A program made the translations under genes and the position numbers. DNA of 64,000 nucleotides from Gari tellinella. Lineage: Eukaryota > Mollusca > Bivalvia > Cardiida > Psammobiidae. Where the stretch lies: NCBI GenBank assembly GCA_922989275.2, contig OV277862.1, forward strand, positions 67,965,832 to 68,029,831. Direction: 5' to 3'. Shown one piece after another: positions 33,191 to 44,121 of this stretch. Within the stretch, counting starts at the first letter, position 1. The number at the start of each line of letters is the position of its first letter. The notes beneath the pieces were generated by a model that worked only from the letters and a program-made list of their open reading frames with translations, searched no databases and was not told the origin of the DNA.

Positions 33191-33769
33191 CTATATATAT
33201 GGTAGCGAATTAACGTACTTCAATGATAGCTATTAATAGAACATTATTCGGCTCGGGTTTATGTCTGACCCCGTGTAGAGAAGCAACAACAACAACTATA
33301 CCGTTAGCTAACGCTATGGAAAAACGATGGAAAATATCTAAAAAACTAAGATTCGGTGACGATTCTTGAGACTTTTTTGGACTGATCATATTTTTTTAAT
33401 GTCAGAAGCCGAATAATGCCACAAATTTGCTTTTATTTGAGTTATTTTATTTTATTTTGACAAGAACACCATCCGGTTGCGAGTCCCTTTAAAGTTCATG
33501 CCTTCATAATTTTTGAGTTTCAAATCTAAAATCAGCTCCTATTCTCTGATTTCCATCATGATTTCCATGCAATCAAGAAACGCATTCAGGCTGATTGATT
33601 CTCCTTCCCTAACATTGACAAACAAGCATATTAAAGTTTCATGTAAAATGCAAGGAAGCAATTATGCAGTTTAATGTATTTCCAAGACACCTAATCTTAA
33701 GTTCTAAGAATTTATGTTGCTCAATCAAAAGACGGTATTTACCCTAATTATTGGGACAGACTTGCTTGA

Positions 33770-33837
33770 GCAAACGGTGTAGACACTGATCAGACTGCTC
33801 CCTCAGGAGCAGTCTGATCAGTGTCTACACCGTTTGC
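33770..33837. repeat. Perfect 68-bp Rep C palindrome
   Basis: Two 32-base arms beginning GCAAACGGTGTAGACACTG around CTCA; every base of the arms pairs. It would form a very stable hairpin in RNA. Confidence 0.9.
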
Positions 33838-36800
33838 CATTCAGCTTGCACCTTTTGCGCAAATCACTGTGTGATGAAAGTAATTACTTCAATCTTAAGA
33901 ACAATTACAGCACTTATACAGGGTTTCCCAATCTTTAGGATTTTTTAATTTTTTTACAGTATTAATATGTCAAAACTGTCAGTCCAACTTGTGTTTAAAT
34001 TCACCCAAAAGAAACTGAATTATCAGTTTCAAATACAAATGCCAGTTTAATGAAGGACAAAAGTAAAGCAGAAAGTTCCTGTAGAACTTTTCTTCACAGA
34101 AAAGTTACAAATGACACGTACTCCATGTACTTGACATTTAAGGCTTCTCTGAAACATGTTTTATGAGAACTTTCAAGTTTTTTCTGACCATCATTTCCAA
34201 GAAACAGAATAAACCAAAGTACCAAAGGTCATTAAAGACAATTGCCATTAGACAGTGCTAACCGAACATCAAGGTAATCTAAGATTATGGTGTACAAAAC
34301 TTTTAAATCTTAGCGGCGAAACCCTAGCAGTGGAACCATATTTACCTTTGCAAACAGTTTGGATCCTGATGAGACGCCGCATTATGCCACGTCTCATCAG
34401 GATCCAAGCTATTTGACACTCTGACCCTGTATTAAAGAGAAATTTAGAAAATTCTATTTGTAGAACAGTTGCAGACAATAAGTTTTACAGACTAACAAAT
34501 ACAGTGAGCATGCTAAGAGTAAACTTTCAATATTGAGTGACAGCACATTCACTGATGAATACTGTCTGTTGAAATTCCGAAACTGGTTGCATTATATACT
34601 TTATTATTACAGAAACTTTATTTGAGTGGCAATCAGTTTGAATCCTGATCACTAACACCATCAATGTGTCTTCATCGGAGTGGCTATAATGGTGGGACTG
34701 TACTGTATGTGTATAGCAGGGACTAAAATCTTCAACTCTTTCGTCCATAGAAGCACCTTTCAGCGCATTCAATTTATTCCTCAACTAAAGAAAAAAGTTT
34801 CGTTTTATACAGTCATGAATATGTACAACAAGAAATATTTCCTATTCCAAGCAGATGCTGTAGCTTAAAGCAGGCTCATTCTGCTTTACTTTCAACCTGC
34901 TTTAAGTTAGCACAAAGTCTTCAATACTAGAAACAGGCTAGGCAGTAAAGGGTTAAGTCTGCACCAAACCCTACAGTGTGACACTCATTAAAATCGTCTT
35001 GAAAAGACAATTCTAATGAGTAGTCACACCATAGAGTTTGGTGCAGACATACTGAAGAAAATGCTGAAAAACTTGGGATTTTACCTCTTATCTGAAGCAC
35101 TGAGCAACATGAATAATTTTGTTAAAATCAAAGTTACATAAACCACTTTCTTAGTTAATTACAGTGTAATCTAATGCTCTGATTAACACAACTCAACATT
35201 ACATTTAATTTAAGCAGTAATATATCCATTATTTTCCCTTAAAGAACTTTGACTCTTTGCATGCAAAGTAATTTTACAGTGTTCTTTTATCAGACTCAAT
35301 ATCTTAGAAAATGTACTGGTAACAATCTTAAGTTTTGCAGAAATACTGTCCGAGTGTCAAACAGTTTGGATCCAGATCAGGCCCCACATTTGTGGGGCCT
35401 TATCTGGATCCAAACTGTTTGCAAAAATGATCAACAATTTTAAAAACTCAGCATCAGCATGAGAAAAGTTAAGAAATGTATCTACAATCACCAATAATGG
35501 AAAAAGCATGTCGTAAATGCCAAGCTTCTGGAGTACACTGATGCTGATCATGGTGGGTCCGTCAGCAAAGACTGACAAACTGGTCTCTCGCATGCCGACA
35601 GACAATAACCCCGTTTGTCCTACTGTAATAACCCCATTGATTACTTCTCATCAAGACAGTTAATCTATAATTACCGATTTTTGCCTACGAAAATCATTGC
35701 AGGTAAAAATACCAGTAGATCTACCGTAGTAGTACATGTAGGTGGTGGGTTGTGACCATTCCCTAATGAACACATTCACTCTTACAGTGCTGGAAACCAT
35801 TGACCCGTACTGTGCAGGAAACCAGTATATACATAATTTGCAAATAGTGCAGACCAAGATCAGAGGGCTCCTAAAGGAGCCCGCTGATCTGGGTCTGCAC
35901 TATTTGCCATAATTCTTCCACAGAAACACCTTTTCAGAAAGGCCTCAAACCCTTAGAGCACTTTTACCTACTCTTCCACAGTGCCAAAACTGGATATTCA
36001 TTATTAATATTCCTTTTGGGAGCTTTCTGCTTTACATCCATCTTGCTTTAAGCAGTTACATATATATCCTGCCCTAAACACAGTTGAATAATATAGGTGA
36101 TATGCACTATTGCCTATGGAGGAAGATACAAGGATGCATTTCATTAATATTCAATTGTGGCTATAATGTAAGGAGTACTGGTAAACCATAAAGGCGCTAA
36201 AAAGCATTTCTTTAGAAGAATGGGTTAAAGCAGGCAGAAAGTAAATAAATGAAACATAAGCAGCAAACTTCATTTGAAGCTTTCCTCACCAAATGATTGA
36301 ATTTTAACAGACAACAAATGACTTGACTTTGACAGCAAATGACTATCCAAATCATCAGAACATGACTGCATACCCTTTACCTCAAAGTCTGTTTCTTCGT
36401 TAAGAAGACAGTTGTCACTTAAAGCAGAAATCTTAAGGTGCATTCTGATTTACTTTCAGTCCGATTGAAGATAACATCTGCGAGAAAACTTATAAGATGC
36501 ATATTCACAATTGTATAGAATAGAACAATTTTCTGAAGTGGGGGAATCAATTAAATGCATAAAAAGACACATATATGGAGTATAGTGTTAATACAACCAT
36601 CAGAATATGACTTTTAGCTGACAGTAATCCTGTTTGTGACTCACAAAGCTAGAACACAATCGTTGGTATATAAAAACACAGAGGTCTATTATTCCAGGGC
36701 AATACCAGTCCTACACACAGAGAACTTTTTTGTTGGGAGAAAAAAAACTTGGAGATCTGATAAATATTTTGATGGTTGACATTTGTTAGATAAAGCCATG

Positions 36801-37286
36801 ACAATCATGTGGCCACACTTGTCAGATGATTACAGGCATATAACAGTGAACATACTGCAGTGGAGCCTGTCTGCAACTGATGCTGGGGTTCATTTTATCA
36901 AGAGAGTTAGGGTTAACTCTTCCCTTTCCTTTAATCCTTTACTCCATACATACACATTTTGATGCATTTAATTAATTGCTCAATTATTTTTAACCCTTTT
37001 CCCCATAGAATCGCCTTTTAGGGCATTCAGTTTATTCCTTCGCTGAAGCAAGTAGTTTCAATTTATACAGTCATGAATATGTACATGTATCATAAGAGAT
37101 GTACCGGTATTCTATATTCTAGGAGATGCTAGCTTAAAGCAGGTTGAAAGTAAAGTAAATCTTACTGGTAGGAAATATTTCTAATAGTGCATATTCATGA
37201 CTATATAAATGGAACTATTTTCTTGAGTGGAGGACTAAATTGAAGGCCTAAAAAGGTGTAACTATGGACTAATGGGTTAAATAGAG

Positions 37287-37445
37287 GATAATTGTTTTTT
37301 TCAGTATAAGATAGAAATTTAATCCATTGAGTGAACATCAGACGTTATATTTTCACGAGTGGCGAAGCCACGAGTGAAAGTATAACAGTCTGATGTTCAC
37401 GAAATGGATTAAATTCGATCTTAAACTGGAAAAATACAATTATTC
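37287..37445. repeat. Long imperfect palindrome around CACGAGTGGCGAAGCCACGAGTG
   Basis: Left arm ATAATTG...TAATCCATTGAGTGAACATCAGAC and right arm GTCTGATGTTCACGAAATGGATTA...CAATTAT are inverted matches. It may be one end of a larger element reaching about 37830, where a second palindrome, GATAATCCACTGCAGTGGATTA, and related TAATCCAC words occur. Confidence 0.75.
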
Positions 37446-37566
37446 TATTTATTTATGCTTTTAAGCCACTTTTAAAAGACAACTGTGAAAGCGAAAGTAC
37501 ATGATTTACCCCGTGTTGAGCCCCAAGTTTATATCGAACACATTTTCGAAACAGTTTCCCGTCCGA

Positions 37567-37596
37567 TGACGTCACTAATGTATTGATTTGACGTCA
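37567..37596. promoter_or_regulatory. Pair of TGACGTCA (CRE-type) words
   Basis: Two perfect TGACGTCA palindromes at 37567-37574 and 37589-37596, spaced 22 bp start to start, within the putative element at 37287-37830. A function is not shown. Confidence 0.3.
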
Positions 37597-38567
37597 TCCG
37601 AATTACATCGTTGCTCCCGATTTTGGATTCGTGTTCTACCGTTGAGTGGTTCGCGACAAATCGGACTGCCGGAATTTAACGATAAGACACGATTGACTAC
37701 GATTCTTGGGGAGCCCTACGGGGAAAATTCATAATAAAAGGGATTGGTGATAATCCACTGCAGTGGATTACCAAGTGATAATCCACTGCTATTTCGTGGT
37801 AATCCACCGAAAAGCATAAATAAAATCCCTATTCTTCCTTAGTATTTGCTTGCTTAACTGTAGTCTTTTCTGTTAATTTTAGAAATCATTAATTGTTCCC
37901 TTGCAACACAAGTCTGAGATAGCTGGATACTGGAATGTGATAACACAATTACACACACAATTGTTCTTTACCATTGAGATGTGATATGCTGATTAGCCTA
38001 AATTGGTTCATCTAAAAATAAAAGATCAGCGAAATTACTACCATTACAGACTTGATTAACATATGACCCTACAAGGTGATTCCTACTGCAATACATTCAG
38101 TGAAATATACCGTATACTTCCATTTAAAGGCACCCACCTAATAAGTACCCTCTCTATCTGATGAAAATATCATCCAAAATTCAATTTAAATTTTAAACTG
38201 TTAAACTGTTGTACTTTACCTCTTTAACTCAAGTAATTTTTTGCCTGCTACATTAAATTTTATTGAATGCTTTATTTTCAGCCAGCTTTAACCTATTTAC
38301 CCCCTAGCCTGCTTATAGTATTGAAGAAAGGTGACCACTTAAAGCAACTAGGATATTGAAAATAGTTCATGTTCATGGTTTTATAGAGTTGGACTATTTT
38401 CTTCAGTGGATGAATAAATAAAAGACGTAAAAAGACTATATATGAGGTAATGGGATATGCAACCATATGTCTACCATTCTGAAAACAAGTTATAGGGCAG
38501 AGGATTAACACAAATATCTTGATCAGGTTCAGCACTGTAAAATGGCCATTAGGCGTGTTATTCTTAC

Positions 38568-38753
38568 CTGACTCCAAGTTGTACTCAATGTTGGAGTTGG
38601 GATCCGGGTCCTCGGCATACAGGGTGTATACGACATCACCGGTTCCAGGATTCGTTGATACCGCTGCCAAGAAGGGAACTGGCTTGTTCTTAAACACAGG
38701 CTTCTCGTCATTCTTGTCTTTCACTCTCAGCGTTACTTCAAGTATGGTGTTGT
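38568..38753 (-). CDS. CadN: Neural-cadherin-like gene, first exon in window (partial gene)
   Basis: Encodes about 62 residues of the extracellular region of a large cadherin, a calcium-dependent cell-adhesion receptor at the cell surface. On the minus strand a TTTTCAG acceptor precedes 38753 and a G|GTAAGAA donor follows 38568. The exon enters two bases into a codon's remainder and leaves after one base. It starts with the last beta strand of one EC repeat, closed by DKNDEKPVF, a variant of the DXNDN calcium linker. It then opens the next repeat (ECa), with an AEDPDP calcium motif followed by NIEYNLES. The one base left over joins the two entering bases of the next exon to give Gly (GGEGKF). 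The exon that should precede it is not visible up to 64000, so the 5' end of the gene is outside the window. Family assignment rests on the whole exon chain. Confidence 0.88.
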
Positions 38754-39353
38754 CTGAAAATAAACAATAATATACATAACTTCTTTTACTAGAACTAAAT
38801 TGACTCTTTGCATGCTAGTGGCGGATTATGTCCCACAGTGAATACAGTTTTCAACAATTTTCTCCTTAAAGTCTGCAACATGAAGATTCTGATGAGTAGT
38901 CACACCATAGGATTTGGTGCAGAAATAAAGATTTTAGCTTTTTTAAGACTCTCCTTATATTGAGTCCTGGTAAATTTTGATTATGTTTAAGAACAAAGGT
39001 TATGAAGAAGGCTCCTATCGGAGCATTCTGCATCATTTTTGTTCTGCATTGCTGCTACCTGTCCGAAAGATATTCTGTGCTTGCTGTATACCAGCTTGCT
39101 GTATTTCATATCAAACCATACAGACCAAGATGATCGAGACACCACGCTTTGCAGTATCTCATCTGAATCTATAATGGCTTTGTCTGGTGACCCTAGACAT
39201 ATTAAGCCAGGACAAGAAGCAGGACTTGCTCAATTTTTCGCAAAATTCCAGACAGATGACACTAACAGAATAACAGTTTTTTTTGTACAGTAACATTTCA
39301 ATATCAATACCATTCAAACAGAAAAATATTTATGATGTCAAAGATTGATGACA

Positions 39354-39428
39354 GCTTAAAGCAAAGTGAAAGTAAAGCAGAAAGCTCCCTTTGGGAGCTT
39401 TCTGCTTTACTTTCACTTAGCTTTAAGC
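39354..39428. repeat. 75-bp near-perfect hairpin
   Basis: Two 36-base arms around TTT with a single mismatch; arms start GCTTAAAGCAAAGTGAAAG and the core is AGAAAGCTCCC. It resembles an isolated Rep A hairpin without the outer arms. Confidence 0.9.
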
Positions 39429-40528
39429 AATCGCTTATCTTCACAACATACAAACAAGCATACATTAAGTGTGGTTGTAATAGTGGAGCTTCATTGTATT
39501 GACATGATTCAGACAGTAACGTCAGTTGTGATCAAATGATGAAATAAAATCCCTTTTCTGCAATAAAGTACAGACATGTCTCTTCCCGCATGCGTCCAAT
39601 GTCACTGCGTCATAAAATGCAACAGAAAGGATTAGCTCTAATTACAAGAAGACCCTCAAGCTCCTGCATATCCAATATGGATTCAATATGATGACTCAAC
39701 TAGGGGCTGTGTCCTGTCAATGCCCCTTTATGGCTGTTACTTTCAACTCCCTCAGTCATAGAGAGGATTCTTCATGATCTGATCACAAGAAAGTTCAGTA
39801 AAACTCTATTAATCAAAATGTATCTTATTGATAGTGTCAAATGTCAGCTAAAAGCAGATGAAAGTTGAGCAAAAAGCTCCTTTACTTTCATTCTGCTTTC
39901 AATTGATTTCTACCTCTAACATAATGACTCAACAGTCAACACCAGAATTTCAACTCCATTTACGCAACTCTACATCTTATTGACTTTGCACTTGTACAGA
40001 CACATATATAATGTCTGCATTTCAGTTTCTATAATAACAGTAATAGAAATGAATTAAAAATAATATGCTTTATGGTATCTGCAAACAGTAATGAATCAGC
40101 AGGCCGGATCTCTTGCTGTGGAAATTGTTGTGTTTGTTTTGAGCCCTTATCATGTTTTACAATCATCTGCACTCAAAATATTGCTTGATTTTTTTCTAAA
40201 ATTCTGGTTTTATTCATCCTTACTAGAATACTTCCATAATTATGAGTATCCCCAATTAATACCTTCATTGTCTACTAAAATCAGATTACCTTATGTAGGA
40301 CAAAATTTATGTAATACAGAAAGCTCCTATAATGTGTTTTCTGCATTGTATATTTGTCCTGCATTAGCCGTCACCTGTCTTTAAAGATCCCGATTTCATT
40401 CTGCAGTCTCTTGAGTGTTGACAAAAGTTTAACCCATTTACTCCATAAATTATAGTTATAGTCTTTTAACGCTTATAATCATTCATATGCAAAGAAAAGT
40501 AGTCCTGAATTTGGAAGTTCTGAACATA

Positions 40529-41448
40529 ACAAGAGCCCCATGGGGCATATTTCGCTCACCTGAGAATAGCTGAAAAAATGGAGATAATGATTTATGTCAA
40601 GGACTGACCTAGATATGCGACAGGCCGGAACAATTTGAACAAAATATGTAAAGAATGTTTAAAAGTGTCACCATACCGAATATAAAAGCTCTGGCCATAT
40701 TAGTGTCAGAGAATAAGACGTTTGAAATTTTCTCTCTATAACTCTATGTAAAACTGTGACCCCCGGGGCCGGGCCAATTTTGACCCCAGAGGCATAATTT
40801 AAACAAACTTGATAGAGGACCTGTAGGTGATGCTATATTGTGCCAAATATCTAAGCTCTGGCCCTTGTAATTTCAGACAGGAAGATTTTTAAAGTTTTCA
40901 CTGAAAAAAATCTATTTTTAGCTCCTGTGACCTAGTTAAACCATTTGAACAATTTTGGTATAGGACATCTAGAAGTGTCACCATGCCAAATATCAAAGCT
41001 CTGGCCACAATAATTTCAGAGTAGAAGACGTTTGAAAATTTCACTATATAACTCTATGTAAAACTGTAACCCCCAGGGTGGGGCCAATTTTGACCCCAGG
41101 GGCATAGTTTGAACAAACTTGATAGAGGACCTGTGGACGATGCTATGTGCCAAATATCTAAGCTCTGGCCCTTGCAGTTTTTGACAAGAAGATTTTTTTA
41201 AGATTTCCTTATTTTTTCACTTTGGAACCAGAGTTCTGCATTGTTTTTAATTCTTTGAACAAATTTGAAAGAGCTTGACCCAAGGAACATTTCTGTAAAG
41301 TTTGGTTGAATTCTGGTTAGCGGTATAGGAAGAGATGTCATTTGAAGCAATTGTTAACGAGGATGCACGACTGACGACGGAGGAGGCACAACGACGGACA
41401 CAGGGCCATCCGAAAAAGCTCACCTTGAGCCTTTGGCTCAGGTGAGCT
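40529..41448 (+). mobile_element. AGGTGAGCT-ended interspersed element, shorter copy
   Basis: Starts ACAAGAGCCCCATGGGGCATA and ends CACCTTGAGCCTTTGGCTCAGGTGAGCT, as at 2232-3477, but with about two internal units instead of 2.5. Confidence 0.78.
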
Positions 41449-42027
41449 TAAAATTGATATTAATTAAAAGAGGCATTTATAGTACCTTTCCAGATGAAAG
41501 CTTAAAGCAGGTCCGGAGTAAAGCAAAATGATCCTTAATTAAGATGCATTCTGTTTTACTTTCAACTTGCTTTAAGTGACTACCTGTTTTCAAAACTATT
41601 ATATATAATAATATTAGAAACAGACTATGGGGTAATGGAGGTGTTTTTATTTTGGGCACTGGTTTCCAGCAATTGTGACAGACCATTTAACTAGGAAACC
41701 AGCCACTGTTTTATCACTTCCTTATCACCATTGTTGACCAATGTGATCAAGTAAAAACTCGTTATAACTGTGACAAGACAAAGCCTTTTAAATGATCTGT
41801 TTTCCTCATCTAAAGTTATTCGATGGCCACAATTCTAAGCAGTCATATGGCTCATATAAAGATATTGATCACTAAGACTAGGTCTCATTAATTTCAGTCA
41901 CAGAATATTTATAGTTGTCCGTCCTTTAGAAGAGAGAGATTGGCTTTGTGATATCCTCAGGAAAAAACTGTGATCCAGATTACACAGCATTAGGACAACA
42001 ACATTTATGACTTTCATGTCAAAGTAT

Positions 42028-42283
42028 TTAACTCTTTCAACACCATAGACCTGTTGAAAATATATTTGTTAAATTTGCAAGCAGTGTAGTCTCCCAGATC
42101 AGAGGGCTCCTATATATTAGGAGCCCTCTAATCAGAGTCTACACTGTTTGCTAATTTAGACCAGTATCTATTAAACTTCCCAGAATTCCAAGTAGACTGG
42201 TTCATGTTTTGGTAACTTAAAATATCCACAAGGGATTCCTAATAACCCACAAGAGTTATAATACTTAGTGTTGAAAGTGTTAA
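42028..42283 (+). mobile_element. Rep C MITE, complete copy
   Basis: TTAA-CTCTTTCAACACCATAG at the left and TAGTGTTGAAAGTG-TTAA at the right. Hairpin with CAGAGGGCTCC-TATATATTA-GGAGCCCTCT between GCAAGCAGTGTAG and CTACACTGTTTGC. Inverted relative to 12772-12989. Confidence 0.82.
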
Positions 42284-42608
42284 GCAAACACAGCAGGCTA
42301 AGGGTTAAGTTATTCTAAGGCATTAATAAGAGAGGAAAAGACAAATGAAGCAAACACACAAAGCATTTTATTGCTGACCGGTTGCCCATACAAGCCAATG
42401 GACGCTGCCATTACAAGTCAATGGTCGTCAAATGTCTGGAGATTCCAGTCTAGCTACTTACTCTGATGTTGTGGATTAACATTGTCACCTTGATCGAGGA
42501 CGCCATCAGAAACATTTCCAGCCAGTTTTTGTTTCCACAGACAATATAAAACATTTGTCTGACAGCTAGGTCTCTGGTCAAACAGTTACACAGCTAAACA
42601 TATTTACA

Positions 42609-42782
42609 CAGTAAAACCTCTCTACTATCACCAGTATAATGTTGATTTTTAGGTTTTACAACTGGTGGCTGCTTACAGCAAGGTGACAGTAAAACAGAAA
42701 GCTCCTAAAGCTGTCACCTGTATTTTATATTCGGTATTGAAATTGCCTTCATTTTAGTGGTCGTAATAGAGAGGTTTTACTG
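42609..42782. mobile_element. Small MITE with CAGTAAAACCTCTCTA ends
   Basis: CAGTAAAACCTCTCTAC at the left and TAGAGAGGTTTTACTG at the right are terminal inverted repeats of pogo-like type. A clear TA duplication is not visible. It contains a short AGAAAGCTCC-type hairpin remnant. Confidence 0.65.
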
Positions 42783-43977
42783 TTTATTTATGCAATCATT
42801 TTGTTGAACCTATTTATGTCTGGATATTACAATAAACTCTCCCTTTCTGCTTGCTGGAACATTTCATTATGGATATACAAGGGTGATCTAAACAAAAGCC
42901 TTTGAGAGGTTCAAGGAGGCTGTACTGTTTAGATGCAAATTAGATTTAAATCTTATATGCCCGACATCTTCAAACTAAAAGAAACACCATTGACCGTATT
43001 GAATACTACTGGTTATATGCTATTATACAAAACTTAGACTTTCACTGTCTTAAGGTACAATAACTAAGTATACTTCTTTTCTTATCTCCTCTTTCAAGAA
43101 TTTATTCATTGTGAATATCATGCCACTTACAGTCAATCTTACCAGAATTTTTGGTGATTTTTTTTTTTTTTAAATTGTTATTTTAATCAATGCTAGCCAA
43201 TCATCTAAAGAAAACTTACAAGCCAACTGCCAGTCCCTTTAATCTTCTTTACAAACATCTCATTTCTTCTCAATTACAACTGAGCCTTTTTTAAGTGACA
43301 AAATTATTTGAAAGAAGAAAGTTAATGCACCCTAATAACCAGGATTTTCTGTTGGAAAACTTGTCAAAATATAATTCTATAATCTCTTCTGCCATAGAAT
43401 CATCCGAGCATCACCTTAAATTTCTATATATCCTAGCAAATGGTAGCTTAAAGCATGCTGAAAGTAAAGCAGAATGTGCCTTAGGGCACATTCTGCTTTA
43501 CTTTCAACCTGCATTAAGTGGTCAGCTGTCTTCAAAATTAGCTACAGTCTATGGGAAAGGGTTAAGGGATATCGCAAATGATTGATATTCCTATTTCCTT
43601 GCACTTTTTCTCCATTTCTTTATCTCCTGGCTTCAATTACCCTTAATTACACAAGTTACCTCGCTCCTCCGCTGATACAAATGAACCTGGTCACATGACC
43701 TTAGGAATGTGTCAACCAATTTTCCAGCCACAATTATTGGGAGGGACAGTGCATAATTTGATGCTTATTGAGTTCTCAGCAGGGTGTTGCCGGCGATAAT
43801 GGAGGTTATCATTATATCTCGAGGGATTTCAAGAAAACAACATCAACGAAAACCGAAAAAGACAAAAGCTTCATCTTCATTTTTCTGTCATGCCGCACTT
43901 TTCAGCCACAATCAAAATTCAGTGTCAAGCAGATATTAATTTGCGAAAGCATGGAGGTTTCCAATGGCAGATGACTG

Positions 43978-44055
43978 CTTAATGGAGAACAAAAGTAATG
44001 CAGAAAGCTCCTATAGGAGCTTTCTGCATTACTTTTGTTCTACATTAAGCTTTCA
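43978..44055. repeat. Hairpin, AGAAAGCTCCTATAGGAGCTTTCT core
   Basis: Arms CTTAATGGAGAACAAAAGTAATGC and GCATTACTTTTGTTCTACATTAAG are inverted matches with a perfect core. Related hairpins occur at 57541-57600 and 57778-57850. Confidence 0.85.
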
Positions 44056-44121
44056 CCTGTTTTTAAGACTTCCCATATCTAATTTTTTGAATGGCCATTT
44101 AAGACAGGCTAGACTGTATTA

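Larger units (their letters stand above)
26345..38567 (-). other. 12.2-kb intron between exons 1 and 2
   Basis: Apart from items listed separately, it holds Rep B hairpins at 27085-27165 and 27275-27492 (ending CATGCAAAGAA-TTAA), and a Rep A remnant at 28890-29000. Rep A copies lie at 29374-29583, 32736-32913, 34735-34956, 36370-36590, 36990-37280 and 38288-38455. Rep B copies lie at 34312-34521 and 35250-35472. Rep C hairpins lie at 30385-30460 and 35845-35912. An ACCAAACCCT/AGGGTTTGGTGC hairpin lies at about 34970-35045. Stretches 27500-28140, 30000-30380, 33230-33760 and 35480-35820 show nothing nameable. Confidence 0.7.

Noticed and set aside
38519..38770. 83-codon + strand frame opposite the first exon
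   Set aside because: Antisense shadow of the cadherin exon at 38568-38753.
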